From contig OX637289.1 in the NCBI GenBank assembly GCA_951799445.1, forward strand, positions 30,008,245 to 30,072,244: DNA of 64,000 nt, written 5' to 3'. How positions within the stretch are numbered: position 1 is the first letter of the stretch; every line of letters begins with the position of its first letter. This stretch comes from Pseudisothecium myosuroides (Eukaryota > Streptophyta > Bryopsida > Hypnales > Lembophyllaceae). Below are positions 35,402 to 49,132 of this stretch, piece after piece. A model generated the notes under the pieces. That model made no database searches. It had not been told where the DNA came from and was given only the letters and a program-made list of their open reading frames with translations. Position numbers and translations under genes: made by a program.

Positions 35402-35975
35402 TTAACCCCTAAAGTCCATTGGCCCTACGGGGGCCAAAATGCAAGTTAGGGTAGGCTCGCACAGTCTCAATATTCATCATAATTTTCTAAAACTTCTTGT
35501 AAAGCTAGGAAAACACATAAGCTTCTTAGGAATATAATTTTTATTTCAATCGGTGCCTGGAAGCAAAAGTTATTGCACAAAAAGTCAAATATGGAGGTCG
35601 GCGGGCAGCCCAAAAAAAATCACAAAAAGTCAAAATAATTTAAATTTTTTTTTTTTCCTAAAATATTATATGTTTGTCTACATGTAAAACTTTGATTCAT
35701 TCTATTTGGACTAGTGATGAGAAAATTATGGACAATCTTGTTTTGGGACAGTTTTGAAAAAACCCTTTTTGCCCAACTTTGAATGCTAATATCTTCCAAT
35801 CCGTAGGGTCAAATTTGATGAAATTTTTACCACATGATCTCAGACAAGTGAAGTATAAGATCCTATGGTTAGATTCTTAAAAAAATGTTTTTTCTGCTTT
35901 TATGGATGAATGCAACAGAAATGGCAGTTTTGAGTGTTTTTTGAAAAAAAATGGCCTTGGGACTTTAGGGGTTAA
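35402..35975. mobile_element. piggyBac-like TTAA element, family P (copy P4, shortened)
   Basis: TTAA-CCCCTAAAGTCCATTGGCC and complement of TTAA-CCCCTAAAGTCCCAAGGCC, a terminal repeat of about 19 bp with two mismatches. The interior keeps AACTTTGATTCATTCTATTT and AGAAATGGCAGTTTTGAG but lacks the middle third of P2/P3. 574 bp. Confidence 0.82.
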
Positions 35976-36873
35976 CCAACATTGATGCCTCCAACTTTGA
36001 GATGCCTGAAGTCCAATTTGGTCCCACCAAGGAGATGCAATTAAGGTAAACCAATCTGAAAACGCCAACTCCCTATTTCCACTAGGCTACTTTTGGCCCC
36101 AATTTTGCCACCAAACCCATCCACATCCATTCACTTTTTTAACAAAATCAAACCATTAATGCCACAAACGATAACTTGTCAATCTTTCATTGGTCAATAC
36201 TTAAGTGTTGATAGATGCATGGAAGGGTGGTTATAGGTTGTTAATAGGACGTTTGTGACTCCACTCTATAGGCAGTTTTGTAATTTCAAGGCAGACCACT
36301 TCAAAAATTTACAGACAATTTTAATTGTAAAATTATAATTCCACTTGGGTTTGATTTGCGAAACAAGCACACACCTCTGAAAAATATGTGCCCGTCTTGC
36401 TATTGGCCCCAAGATATTCAGATTGCAAATCCGGGTGGTAATAGGCTTGTCTACCTTACAGAGCGGGACGCCGTCGCCTTCGCAACAGCGTGACCCTCCC
36501 AACTCCATTCCAAGCCCACTTGTCCCGTTCTCCATGGCCAGAGCCCTCACCCTTTCTCCTTTCCCTTTTCTTTTTCTCTTTTTGTCAAGTGCCCTGTTGT
36601 GTAGAGCCGAGCATCACAAATTCACAGGCTGCGTCACAGCTCCTGATGCTCGACGAGTGGAGCCATACCAAGCATCACTTCAATCCCCTAATGCACCTCA
36701 CATTGCCCATTGAATTGAATTGAATTGAATTCAACACATGAGTTCGATCATTTCAATGCGCGAATCCCTGAAGTGGCAACTGCCAATTCACTCTTATTAA
36801 GTTAGCTTCGTGATAGATCAGTCCACCATTCAATTCCCGAGAATTGGGTCTCATCACGCACAGTGAGCTCGCC
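35976..36873. promoter_or_regulatory. 5' flank and promoter region of the ABC1K gene
   Basis: About 0.9 kb between element P4 and the ABC1K start codon. A GAATT-based tandem repeat (GAATTGAATTGAATTGAATT) lies near 36710-36730. A pyrimidine-rich stretch at about 36550-36600 (TTTCTCCTTTCCCTTTTC) could be a promoter Y-patch. Transcript start not identified. Confidence 0.45.
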
Positions 36874-39800
36874 ATGGCAACGATTCAAGCCATGCGCGCG
36901 TCATTGCCTGCGACCCAAAACTCGCAGCTTCGTCCAGCTGCAGCTTTGGGCGTCCATCTCTCTCGTAGAGTCGCGCTCCCGAGTGAATCGGGGAACGCGA
37001 GACTTCGAATTGTGTGCCGAGCGGGAAGCAAAGGGGATTCATCTTGGGGACAAACAGTTTCCCAGACAGATACGTTCACGCAGTACTCGGGGTACATTGC
37101 GGAGGCGGCTGTGGAGGAAGCGGACCAGCTGGACGAGTACAATGCACAGAAGATTGCGACCGTGTTCACGCGGCGGCCGGTTCTGCTGGCGCGACGGTTG
37201 ATTCAGATTGCGGGGACGCTCGGGTGGTGGGCGGCTGTGAGATATGGCGATACGCTCTTGGGGAAGAAGGACACTAATTTCAAGGTATGGCGAATTCGGG
37301 TGGCTGATTTTCATCGTGAATTTTATTGTGTGCTGTGGATTCAGGCGAGATGCAAAGTTTGACTGCATTTTTTTAAGTAATCCTTTTATGTCACTGCGGC
37401 GTATAACGTTCTTTGGATCAGATTTGCTTCAATGATCCCTCCACTGTGGATAGAAGCATTCCATCCATAGTACCTCTGAAGAAGCATGCCATCTATAGGT
37501 CCACTGTAGAGCATTGAATTCAATGTTTCCCACTCTCGTCTCCTCCCAGACTCCATTAAAGAATCGAAAGTAGAAAGGGATCTTAGTATGTTGGATTCAA
37601 GAATGTTCAAGGTTTGAAAGGGTCTCTGTAGTAAAAATGGAGAGTTTCAACAACGTCTAGATTGCAATTGTAAAGCAAAGACAATCTAGAACATCTTGCG
37701 CATTTGCATTACTATCATTGAATGTAGCACACTTATTTCTCTATCATTGATTGTTGCACACTAGTCATACATTCAAATTACGTCATAATGAAAAACTTGG
37801 GATACAGATTGAAAATTAAAAGGTTTGATTGTGGATCAGTCGCAGGAAACCTTCCCGTTCATTTCATGGGCATTGTTGGAAAGTTGTGAATTAGTCAGAT
37901 ATTTTACATAGCCAAGTTGTGAATCAGTCAGTAGGTACAAGTAGGGGATCGTAGGAGGCCAGCCTTTTAATCATGGGGAGGTCTCTCCGTCATGTCCATA
38001 TTGCTGAACTTACCTCCCCAGAATGTTTCTAAACATTCTTGGAATGTTCAATCACATTTACTGGAAACCATGATCTAATAGGTCACAACGAAACCTTTGT
38101 TGCATGGCTACTCGAGTATGATCATGAATGTATTTCTACAATTACAACAAGACGGTTGAATGTGATTATTATGGTTTTGCAGAAACGAGCAGCGCAACTA
38201 CGAGGAGCTCTTGTGCAACTTGGTCCTGTACGGAACAATTCTCAAATCTCTTTGGGGTTGTTAATGTGAAGTATTAGAACGATTAAAGGACTATTTTGAA
38301 TTTTATTGAACAAATTGAATTTTACTAATTGGCAGCTACATGCTCCTTGACAGAGACTCTGAAAGGAGCTTACCTCTTTATTCATTGGGTTTTCGCAGGC
38401 ATTTGTAAAAATTGCACAGGCGGTGTCTTCACGCCCCGTAAGCATTCGATTGCTCTCTTCATTTGGGTCATTGTTTCAGAATCTGAGAATGTTATAGAGC
38501 CGAGATTGTCATGTCAATAATTCAATTCAATTCATTCAATTTCATTCGTTGGTTTGAGGATCTTCTGAAATCCTTGGAATTGGATCGCAGGATGTCATTC
38601 CGCCAGCGTATTTGGAAGAGCTGGCTCTGTTACAAGACCGCATTGCTCCCTTTTCTACTGATCTCGCTTTACAGATAATTGAGCAAGAGTTGGGCGTTAC
38701 TGTAGAGCAGCTGTTTACAGAGATCTCACCGCAGCCAGTTGCTGCTGCTTCTCTTGGACAGGTATACTTCTATTTGAGCTTTATCAATGGACCAAGAGTT
38801 TCAAATCCAGCCTCATGTTTTTCTTAACTGTTTTACGTAGGTTATATGAAGACTTTCTTTTATCCAATTTTATTTATTTACTACCAACACATACAATGCT
38901 CTTCATCAATTCTAGTGATATAAGATTTGACTCCCTCTGAATTATATTCTTTCACAATATGATTCATTGAATTGTCAATTTTGAAACTGTGAATCCCTGT
39001 ACTTTTAGGGTTTAAGGTCATCCCTTGTGGTTGACGTTCATAGCAAATCTGATTGTCGTGCAGCATTTTGTTGGAAGAAAGTATTCCTACAAAAATTCGT
39101 GAGCCTCGAGTACATTAAAAGAGTTGAATGACTAGCTGTTACATTATGAGGATCTCTGAAAAATATGGGATCTGGTTTTGATTTTGATTTCAGGTTTACC
39201 AGGCCCGGTTGCGTCCAAATGGTAAACCAGTGGCCGTGAAGGTGCAACGTCCTGGAGTCCGGGCAACCTTAGCACTGGATCTTTATATTTTACGACAGCT
39301 TGCTAGTTTTGTGGGGTCGTTTCTGAAACTCAACACAGATCTTCCAGTTAGGGGCCTATAATTTCCTTCTACTTGTGTTAATGGTTTACTATGTGGTGAT
39401 TATCTGTGAGCTGAAAGAGACAGGACCCTTTCAGCTGAAAGAGCTGAAAGTGCTTTTATGAATTTTTCAATAATTTAGGAAAGTATTATGGTGATGAGAC
39501 TTTTTTTATGAAATGAAGTGTGCATATAATTGGTAAAATTCTGTCTATTTTGTGGATCTGACAGATGTGGTTTTTTTGGCCTCTTCAGGGTGTTGTTGAT
39601 GAATGGGCTTCAAGTTTATTCCGAGTAAGTCCGCTCTCTATCGGGATCTTCTTAGTTTTCATCTTTACTTACGCACTGTTAATGATTGAGGCATCACTCT
39701 CACCTGAATTTATTCAATGACAGGAAGTGGACTATCAGGCAGAGGCGCGTAATGGTTTACGATTTCGGTGAGAATCTCTCATTTCTATGCAAGATTGTGA

Positions 39801-42800
39801 TAGGTTTTTTGGCTGTGAATCTTTCATGTATTTGACACGAATGCAATTAGTCCTGGCCCTTCTCAGTGGCATATTGACACTAGCAGACCCATTGAAATCT
39901 TCTTTCAGCCTCATTATACAGCATTAGCACGACTTAGATCGCATTTGCTTCTTGAATCTGGTCATGGATTGAGGATGGCAGGTAACATGAAATGGTTTTA
40001 CTGTGGATGACAGGAAAATGTTTGGATCCCTTCCTGATGTGGTGATACCAATGATGTATTCAGAGCTTACTAGTCGTCGGGTTCTCGTTATGGAATGGAT
40101 CGAGGTATGCACTTCATTCTCTTCGTGCAGTTCTAGATTTTGGTTATTATTACGTCTGAACCAGAAAGCCAATAATTGTGATTTCAGTCAAATCAGATTG
40201 CTTCAAGGCCTTTAAACAGCATAATATAAATTATGAGAAAGATTCTCTTCATGGTTTTCAAAAGTTTTTGAAACAGTCAAATTTTATTGAAAACCTAGCT
40301 CAATTCACAAACCTAGCTCAATTCAGTCACCTATTTCCCGTTGCACTAGGAGATCGAAGTATTAATGTGAGCAGAGGATGCTAAATATTTGAGATGTATA
40401 TTCTGCAGGGACAACGTTTGTCAGAAGTTAGCGACCTTCGCTTGGTTGAGGTAAGGGTTAGGGTTTAGGGTTTAGGGTTTCAAAATGTGCCATCCCAATT
40501 CTGATTCCATCGTCAAGTTTCTTGAAACACATGGGAACACCTTTGTGAACACAGTAGGCATGAAAGTTTCGAATCTCATTGCTTTCACAAGTATGCCTGA
40601 ATAAGGTTTGATGAATCTGCTGCGTAAACCAGGTGGGGGTTTTCTGCTCACTCACACAATTATTAGATTGTGGTTTCTATCATGCGGACCCACATCCTGG
40701 CAACCTATTGCGCACTCCGGAGGGTAAATTAGCATATCTAGGTATGTCCCGCTTCAAGTCTATCTTGAGGGTATTGTTTGGAAGAGGGTTACATGTTGCA
40801 TTTGTTTTAAGAAGTATGCAGTCTCTTCAGCCATATGAATTCGAATTTATCTTTTTGATATTTATGTAAAATGCTCAAATTTGTTGCGCATGTATACTCT
40901 CAGTAGTCTGTGGATGGTACTCATGTCATCCAGTAATCGTTATTCTTATCCGTTGTTATTGTTGTATTTCCGCAGTGCAAATTGTGCTTATTGTCTCCCA
41001 TTGGGCTTATGATTTTCATGTTCAGATTTTGGAATGATGGGTGAAATGAAGGAGAATATTAGAGATGGGTTGATTGAGGCTTCTGTCCACCTTGTCAACA
41101 AAGATTATGATGCTCTTGCTGGGGATTTTGTCACTCTCGGGTACGCGGTAATTTCACTTGGATTGGAGTTGTTCACGGCTCTGATCTGTGTTCTTTATGA
41201 TAAACTTTGCTTGATTTACTACCACATGATGATTCAAAATTTTCTAAAGCGTCGACTTCAGAATTAGGAATCAGGTTAACATTGTGTTTCACATTGAAAA
41301 GTTGGAAAGATCTCATTTGTTTCTCTTCGCAGACTTGTTCCACCAACTGCTGAAATGGGGGAATTTTCAGAGGCACTTACAGGTAATTCTTTTGGAAGTA
41401 TTGCTCTTGCGGTGAACAGGAAGGGCACAAAACTCATGCATTACAGCATAATTATACTCCAACATTGCTCCGGACTTCTAAAATGTTTCTTTCATTTGTT
41501 AGAGTAGCGTCAAGCAAGCAACTTCATGAAACTACTGTGGTATTGATCATTATTTCTTCGAGGGATTCTGAGGTTGCCGTGGTACACTGCAGGTGTGTTT
41601 CAAGAGGCTGTAAGCAAAGGTGTCCGAAATATTAGCTTTGGAGATTTATCAGAGAAACTAGGGGTTACCATGTACGTTAACCTATATTTGAAACCGTATA
41701 TCCAGTTTACATCCATATTGTGTCTACGCAACTGAGAGTTTATATGCATTGGCTCACATCACCTATCATATGTATCTTTTCTTCTTCTTCTTTTCATATA
41801 GCCAATCCGCAATTGTTAATTCTTCTCGTTGGTATTCTGTAAACGTTTAATCTCCAAGCTTCTTTATTGTCTGGCAGGTATAAATTCAAGTTCCGCATTC
41901 CCTCGTACTTCTCGCTTGTCATCCGAAGGTAATCTGTCAACTATCTCTTTTCTTTTATCAGTTGATTTACAATGTTTTTAGAGTTTTATGTAGGTTAGAC
42001 ATTTTTTGCTACATACCATTAAAACTCTCTTTGTCCACCCCCTTTATTTATCTCTTTTCTTATTTAAGTGTTCACAGTGGTAGCTTGGCATGTGGACATT
42101 TTCGAAAACTATAAGCTTCTGATTTACTCGATTGATCAGCAGACGCATTTCATCACCTTGGGTATTGATTCTTCTTGGCTGTGCAGTTTGACAGTACTCG
42201 AAGGCATTGCTCTTAGCAGTGACCCGAATTATAAAGTGTTGAGTAGCTCATACCCGTGGATTGCCCGAAAAGTCCTAACTGATAAATCACCAAAGATTCG
42301 ATCTACTCTTCAGGAACTAGTGTACAAAGTAAGTAGCATGTCTCTATCTCCTGTGTTTATCAGCGATGTTGATTGAGTTGTTAAATCTGGTGTTTGTCGT
42401 TGTAGAGCCTGCTTGTAATGTATGGTTGTCATCATGATAATAACACTGGTGGGATTTGCAAGGACAGGATGGAGGTTTTAGAATCGATCGGCTGGAATCA
42501 CTATTGACAGAGGTGGGTGCTTCCGTTGCTCATTTCTGTCTATCCGTGCTGAACTGGGCGAATTTTGTTATAGATGTGATAAAGAAACAGCACACGAGTA
42601 ATAAACCCACTCTTAGAGGTATTCTAGGAAATTCTAGCTGCGTTACAATTGGCAAGGTTTATTTTAGGAACTGCATTCAATGCCGTTACAATTGGCAGGC
42701 TTGCGTTAGAAACTACCTTAAACAGCGTTATAAAAGGCAGGGTTTAAGACCGCTAAACTTTTTAGAATACCTTAAGGTAGTTTTCTACTAGAGGCGCTAA

Positions 42801-45800
42801 GGTTTCTATTATGTGCCAGATTTTAGAGCCTTACAATTTCCTGCCGATACTTGACAGGTAGCTTGTTTCTAAAATATCTTTTGACTCCTCCCATAAAATT
42901 GCATGGGGGTGTGGTTGCCCGTTGGAGTTTGTACTTGCAAAATGATTATGAGGAAGCTAGTTGTGGATTTAACTTAGCACGGGTCAAAACATATTTGACT
43001 CTTTGTTGAGGATATTACTTGCAATTATACATTGGATATTGTTAGTCAGTTTCTTTGTTAGATTTGAACAGAGCTTTTCCTGCCAGTAGGTGCAAATCAA
43101 CATGTGTTGAATGTGATAATTGCAGTCAATGAGACAGCCGTTAGAAGACCCTGCAGAGCTAGAGAACCAGCCAGCTGAGAAGGAAGAAACGAAAACTGAA
43201 AGGGATTCTAGAAGCCTTGTGAAACGGCTACTTACCTTTGGACTCACTGAGCAGGTGCTTATCTTGTTCTAGTTTCCTACTGTTATACTGCAAAGTGAAA
43301 CAAGCGGTTACTTGCTAGTGTGCCCAAGTAGAAGTGGATAATTTTCATGTCTCCTTATAATTCTCAGTGCAATCTTCTGTACAATTTTCACTAATTGAAA
43401 GATTCAAAAACCCTATTTGAAAACCTTAGAATATGTCACTATCTACATCATAATTCTACTGAACATAGGAAATTTATTCTTTAGAATGATGAGCCCCAAC
43501 ATGCTGTTATTAACATGTACTCCGTATCGTTTTTATGGAACATTAGAATTCTCTACATTTGAAACCTTTGCTTAGTCTCTGCCCATGGGGTAGAGATAAT
43601 AAACTCTTGTGTGGCAGAGCATGGTTCGATGTCAAGTTATGGAAAATCACTGACGTACGCGGTATTCATTGGCAGGGTGATTTCGTCAGGGAGTTAATAT
43701 TGGATGAACTTGCAAAGGTTTTTTTCTGCCGCCCATTATTCTCAATTACAAAGGATGCAAAGTTCTCGGGCATAAGTAGGTGAAATTATCGACAGAAGTA
43801 GCAAGCTCAATGTCGGGAGCCCATATGTTTGTATTCCAGGTTCTGACTGTTTGAAAATTTTATATCAGTGCCCAAACTAAAATAGGAAGTCCACTTTGGA
43901 AGTTAATAGTCAATTACATTCACTTCTAAATCTTATTGGTACATTGTTCAAAGAATGTAGATTACAAAATCAATATGGGCTGGGCTCAAGAGACTGAGAT
44001 TGGTTATGTTGCAGAGTATAGATGCGTTGAACCGAGTGGCGTTTGATTCAGCAGCACAAAACATAAGGACGCGTTCCCCCATCAGCCTCCCGTTCATTGC
44101 ATCTGTAACAGAAGACGAGGATCTGAAGAACCTAGAAAATCTTCGGACGATCATGTCCATATTCAACAAATCTCGACGCACTTCCGAAGTTGGAACTGTG
44201 GCAAGCATGGGCGGTGGAAACGGAGCAACTCGCTCATCATCCTACTCTCAAGCTACCAAGCAGGTAGAACTTCTCTTAACACTTGCTGTATCTATGTTTC
44301 TTATACCTTTCATGTCATCTCATGCGTCTTGTAACAAGGTTTGTGGTGAAATTAGACTTCACTTATTTTTGGACGTCAATCACAGAGAGATCTGCAATAG
44401 GAAGATGATAATTAAGTAGATCAATCATGGATAGATCTTCTCATACATTTTTTTGAAACTAATGTGAGGTTGTAATCATAACTAGATCGGAGCCTGTTGC
44501 AATGCAACATTACCAAAAACTTATTTAAGGTTTCATCAGGCTGTAAGGTAGATGCTTGGATGTCCTTAGAGTTTAGCAAGAATGAACGAATGAAAAATTG
44601 CGCCAATGAAAACGTGACGGATGAATCGCGACACGGTTTGCATTTAACATAAGAAGTAAACTTAACGCTGACCCAGAGACTATCATGAATAAAGAGTGTA
44701 TTGTAGTAGTTTGAGTATCCACGCCTTGTGGATGTGGAGAGGCGGACTGTAAACTAAATATGCGGGACCTTACAAATAGACCGATGTTGTTGATATAAGA
44801 GAGGCCTCTCTTTTGAATCGTGAAGAAGTCTCCCCATAAATTGCATTGTGCTTTCTTTTACCTCCCACGATGTCTAGAATTCTTGAAACCGTCAAATTTT
44901 ACTGAAAACCATGTGAATCTGTCTCTGGAAAGAGTTTTTAAATACATTTGATTGAGGCACCCTCGGATTTGAAATTAATTCTGTTGGACTACAGGGTACT
45001 CCCTTGAACCTAAACGGCATTGGCCAGACAACGAAGATGTTGCCAGGGATGGAGCAGGTGGGAATCCAAAACGGGGCAGCAAAACCAACAAGCCTGACGA
45101 GGAGTGACAACGGAAAAGACATCATTCAGGGGACGGAAGTGATGGACACAAACAATACTAACGGGGCTTCTCTGAAAGCAGGCAAATATGACTTAGTGCG
45201 GAGGACTCAGTTTGAGAAACCAGGTGTAAGCACAAACAATGGCAGTCTCATGAAGCTGGTGAAACCACAGCAAGTCACGAACTTCGGCAGTGATGGAAAT
45301 GGTCGAGTGCAGGTTGTGAACAGGAATGAGTTGCTGGAGAGGACACCTTTTGTGGAAAACGATGACTTGGAGACAGCTTTGTCAATGCGGGATGTCACCG
45401 ACATTGTGCAGGGGCTCAGTGGGTTGACACAGTACTTGCCACTTTTATCAGTTGTCCCTGAGGTTCCCTCCTGCACTCCATCTCTTCTCGATATGAGGCC
45501 CCCCATGAATGATGAGACAAATTCTCCTTTTGATGTTCTTTTTTATTTTAATTGTCTTGAAACTCTTGTTCAACAATCCAGCTTTCAATCTTGAACAAAG
45601 CTTAATTTACATGATGTATACAATTCATGAACTTGTCGTGAAAGCTTCCAAAAAAGCATTTCATTATAAAAATACTTTCATTATAAAAAAGCTTTCATTA
45701 TAAAAATACTTTAGTTTTTTGTTAAATGTTTTGGCAATTGAAGAACTAATTCAACACTTCTTCGCATGTGTGTTTTTGACACTTGAATAAGTTCAGTTTT

Positions 45801-46470
45801 TTTTGTTAAGAAATATTACATCGCAATAGCTTGACCTAATGTAACTCTCTTAGAAATAACAAATGACTCTATCTCCTACATTGTCAAGTGACAACCTCTT
45901 TACCACCTAAGGATACCTACATACAATCAGAATGATTACAAGGAATCCTCATAAATCATGGAAAATTTCTCTTTATGCTCTCTAAAAGTTCCCGAAACAT
46001 CTTGAAACAGTTACTGATGTCCTTGTTGACGTCTATTGGTGGAGTCTGGTGTCTTTTGCAAACGCAAGAGAGTGATAATGTTTTGTTATTTGTTTTTCAC
46101 AGCTTCCTTTTCTAGCTCGTCAGCAAGCGATATTCTTACCCGCTGAACTTGCTGGGAGGGTAGCATCACGTGTTGCCGCTCGGAGCATTAGAGGGTCTAT
46201 CCCCGAAGGCAGTGGCCGACACACTTCCAAGGTAAAGCTTGATTCTCACTCCAGAACTAATAGCGTTCTGATTTACTTCATTCTCTCTCTCTTTTCACCA
46301 ACTTAAAAATGACTGCTGTGGACTCCATGTTACTACTTCTATGCAGACGAGAATCTTAGAAACCAGCAATGGCCCTATAATACAATCATGTTTTGTAAAT
46401 ACGACCTGAGATTTATAGTGTCCTGACCTGACTCCATTGTGTGTTGCAGACTACTGACACTGCCCAATGA
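36874..46470 (+). CDS. Chloroplast ABC1 (aarF/UbiB-type) atypical protein kinase
   Basis: Twenty-two exons: 36874-37284, 38183-38227, 38399-38437, 38591-38761, 39194-39346, 39589-39624, 39724-39767, 40014-40104, 40409-40450, 40633-40741, 41026-41140, 41333-41382, 41593-41671, 41878-41928, 42187-42328, 42468-42512, 43126-43254, 43676-43717, 44015-44263, 44995-45462, 46103-46231 and 46450-46470. Phases agree, giving 886 residues. Residues 1-55 look like a transit peptide ending near RIVCRA. ABC1 landmarks: [14 protein letters not shown] (the KxGQ block, with Ala for Gly, K156), PVAAASLGQ (A-rich loop, ending at 222), VAVKVQ (K238), EVDY (E286), HADPHPGN (D363, N368) and DFGMM (D381). [21 protein letters not shown] and [11 protein letters not shown] follow, then a long variable C-terminal part. 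The family controls plastid quinone and prenyl-lipid metabolism. I think it is closest to ABC1K6/ABC1K7, with moderate doubt. Confidence 0.92.
40447..40480. repeat. Telomere-like TTTAGGG repeats in ABC1K intron 9
   Basis: Three to four units of GGGTTTA lie directly after the intron donor (GTAAGGGTTAGGGTTTAGGG). This is an interstitial plant-type telomere motif, too short to be a relic telomere by itself. Confidence 0.7.
42631..42790. repeat. Repeat cluster in ABC1K intron 16
   Basis: GCGTTACAATTGGCA recurs near 42639 and 42683, and a third degraded copy GCGTTATAAAAGGCA lies near 42725. AAACTACCTTAA near 42710 is mirrored by TTAAGGTAGTTT near 42772. It is probably a degraded foldback element; no clear borders are visible. 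Confidence 0.45.
45650..45712. repeat. Short tandem repeat in ABC1K intron 20
   Basis: Three units of about 17-20 bp based on TTTCATTATAAAAATAC. Confidence 0.6.
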
Positions 46471-49132
46471 GAAGGTAATTTAAACATGCAAACTCAACAG
46501 CTTGCTGAACATTGCGAGCATCCTTGTGGATGAAGTATGATAAAAATATGCCCATTCTTGAACTTGTTAACTGTATTGCATTCAACTGCATGTCACTAAG
46601 ACATGCTTGCGTTGTAAGCTCTAGATGGGCTGCAACTAAAACCCTGACGTAGGCACATAGTGAGTTAAGGTCTGTTCAAGGCTTGTATACGGTATAAGCA
46701 CATTGAGCTCTAGGTTGGAATTGTACTGTAGCATGACTTTTTTCCTTGCAAATCCATTACTTTGTAATCGAATGTCGTCATTAAACTGAGGTTGGAGCAA
46801 TGCCTGTGTATCACTATGCACCCGAAGTGTAACTACGAAGGCATAGACGAGTGATGTACTGTACTACGGTCCTGTCTGCAACAGTATTCATTTGCTGTAA
46901 CATCTAATTCAGATGCCTTTGTTTTGCTGACCACATCAATGGTTGCATCATGTTCTCAGCAAGAGATTTTTTCCTACTTGCAGTACACTATCCTGGTGTC
47001 TTGTTCAGTGCTGTCATTGCTCACACATTTAAAAATCTCCACGTAAATTTAGGAATACACTGAATACAGTGGTTAACCTTGATTTACTGAAAAATAGTCA
47101 GGGTCCATCTAAATTGTCTTACAGATTGACTGAATCAGTCCTCCAGGTGCAGAGAAGCCTTTTCTGGTTGTTTCTGACATACGGATGAAAATTGTTGTAC
47201 TGTAGTTAAGCCTGTTCTCACCTGGCGTTTGGTAAGAGTGGTTATATAATCATAGTACCCGTCCGCCAAAGACAGAAAGGTGCAGGTTAATTGAGTTGGT
47301 TTAAGTTGGTTTGGCATGATTAGGGGTCATCTCAAGTTATCAGTAGGTCAGACCTGGGGAGAAACTCTTTGCATGAAGTGCAATAATTTTGGTGTTGAGT
47401 GTTTGTGTACAACCCAAAATTAACAAAATATTCCTTAAAGGACGGGCTAGTGATCATGGATATCATTTCTTTGGTTATCATGTGAATCATTGGCTTAAAA
47501 ATTGCAAAAGCATTCATTGGAAATCAAAATATTGTAGATGTAGGACAGGTTGATGACAAAAAGAAGGAATTTCTTCTTTGACACTTCAAGAGATTAATGG
47601 GTGGAGAGGTCATTTTTATAGTGAAAATTCATTGTCCATCATGAATCCTCAAACGCTATGGGATAATTTGAAGATGAGATCTTGACCGCTCATTGTCAAA
47701 ATGCAGGAATTATGTTTGAAGTAGAATTTCAGACCTCATTTAGGCATAGTAGAATACTTTTTTTCAAAAAACTTAGAACTAAAAGAAGTTAATAAATTAA
47801 GCTAACTTTCATTTCCAAAAATCCGTTTGTAATTTTGATCCTCCAATCAAAAGTTATGGACAAAATTCAAAGAGGATATTTGAAAATGTAAAAGAAAATG
47901 TTCCTTCCAACCCCTCCATGAATTTTGTCCAGAACTTTTGATTGGAGGTTTGAAATCTCAAATTGATATTTGGAGATGAAAGTTAGATTGGTTTTCTATA
48001 TTATTTCAATTCAAAAAAATTGAAAAAAGTTGTTCTATTATGCCTAAATGAAGTCTGAAATTGTACTTTGATCACAATTCTTAATTTTGACTTAACTATG
48101 AGCAATTGAGCTCTTACTAATCCTAATTTACATATTCCACATGGGTTGTTTTACCTCCTACCACCCACTTGTATAAAGAGCTTGTGTTCTCATTTCTTAA
48201 GACTTTTTAAGTGGCTTTTGAAGTTGTATGAGAGACTCATGCATGAGGATAAAAGTTGTGTTAGTGTAGAAAACCTAAGTTAAAGGTTGGATAAAAGGCG
48301 AAACTACAAATATTCATTTATCCATAAAGTCAAATTTCAAAAAAGTCCTTTTTTAGGTGGCAAATATTAAATTTTCAAATTAATTATTAATTATTTGTCG
48401 GGGCAGTGGCAAAGTTGCCCTATGCCTACAATGTTGTAGAAGACCTTTTCCTTTCTCAATAAAATTTGGAGAATGAATATTTGCACTTCTGTCCTATTAG
48501 AGGGATTCTTTGTCATCCATCGGACAAAAAACGTCTTCATCAGGGTTTAAGGGTTAATCTTACAATTTGTTGATTCCTATTATTGTGACCCCTCTCTTTA
48601 AAAAAATTGCTCAATTATCAATCACATGCCATTAGAAGCACTTGCAACACTAGCAATATTACGTAGTTGCCCACATCTCCTTACATTATGAAAGACCGTT
48701 GATAGTGCTTAAGAATCTGCAAAATTGAAAGATTGAAACTTATATAACAATAGCCTGTAATTTGAGAGAGATATAAATAGTTTTAAATTCTTCTCCAGTA
48801 AACATCATTCATAATCCTTGTCAACTTTGCAGCCACCTAGGTTTAGCGATTACAAAGGAACGATGGTCTGAACACCTACTGGAAAAGTCATGTATTACAG
48901 TAGCAAAGAACACTTACTAAGTCCAAGTGTGAATCAATACCTTTAGAAGATAACTCGATGGTGGTTTTTGAAGTAGGATTGAAACTGCAGTGCAAGATAT
49001 CCACTAAGTGTTTTCTTCCTACCATTGATATGTTACAAAATCTTCCTTGGGTCTTCCTCAATAAATATTAATTGGATGATGTGCATTCCTAAAATATTCA
49101 TTATGGGTGGTTAAGCATTTAGAGATTAATCC
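46471..49132. other. Intergenic region downstream of ABC1K
   Basis: Holds the ABC1K 3' UTR and unclassified AT-rich DNA. A GGG-TTAA end like those of the TTAA elements is visible at 48551-48557, but its partner end was not found. An imperfect inverted repeat spans about 47780-48070 (CCAATCAAAAGTTATGGACAAAATTC near 47843 against CAGAACTTTTGATTGGAGG near 47930). No gene is seen. Confidence 0.5.
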
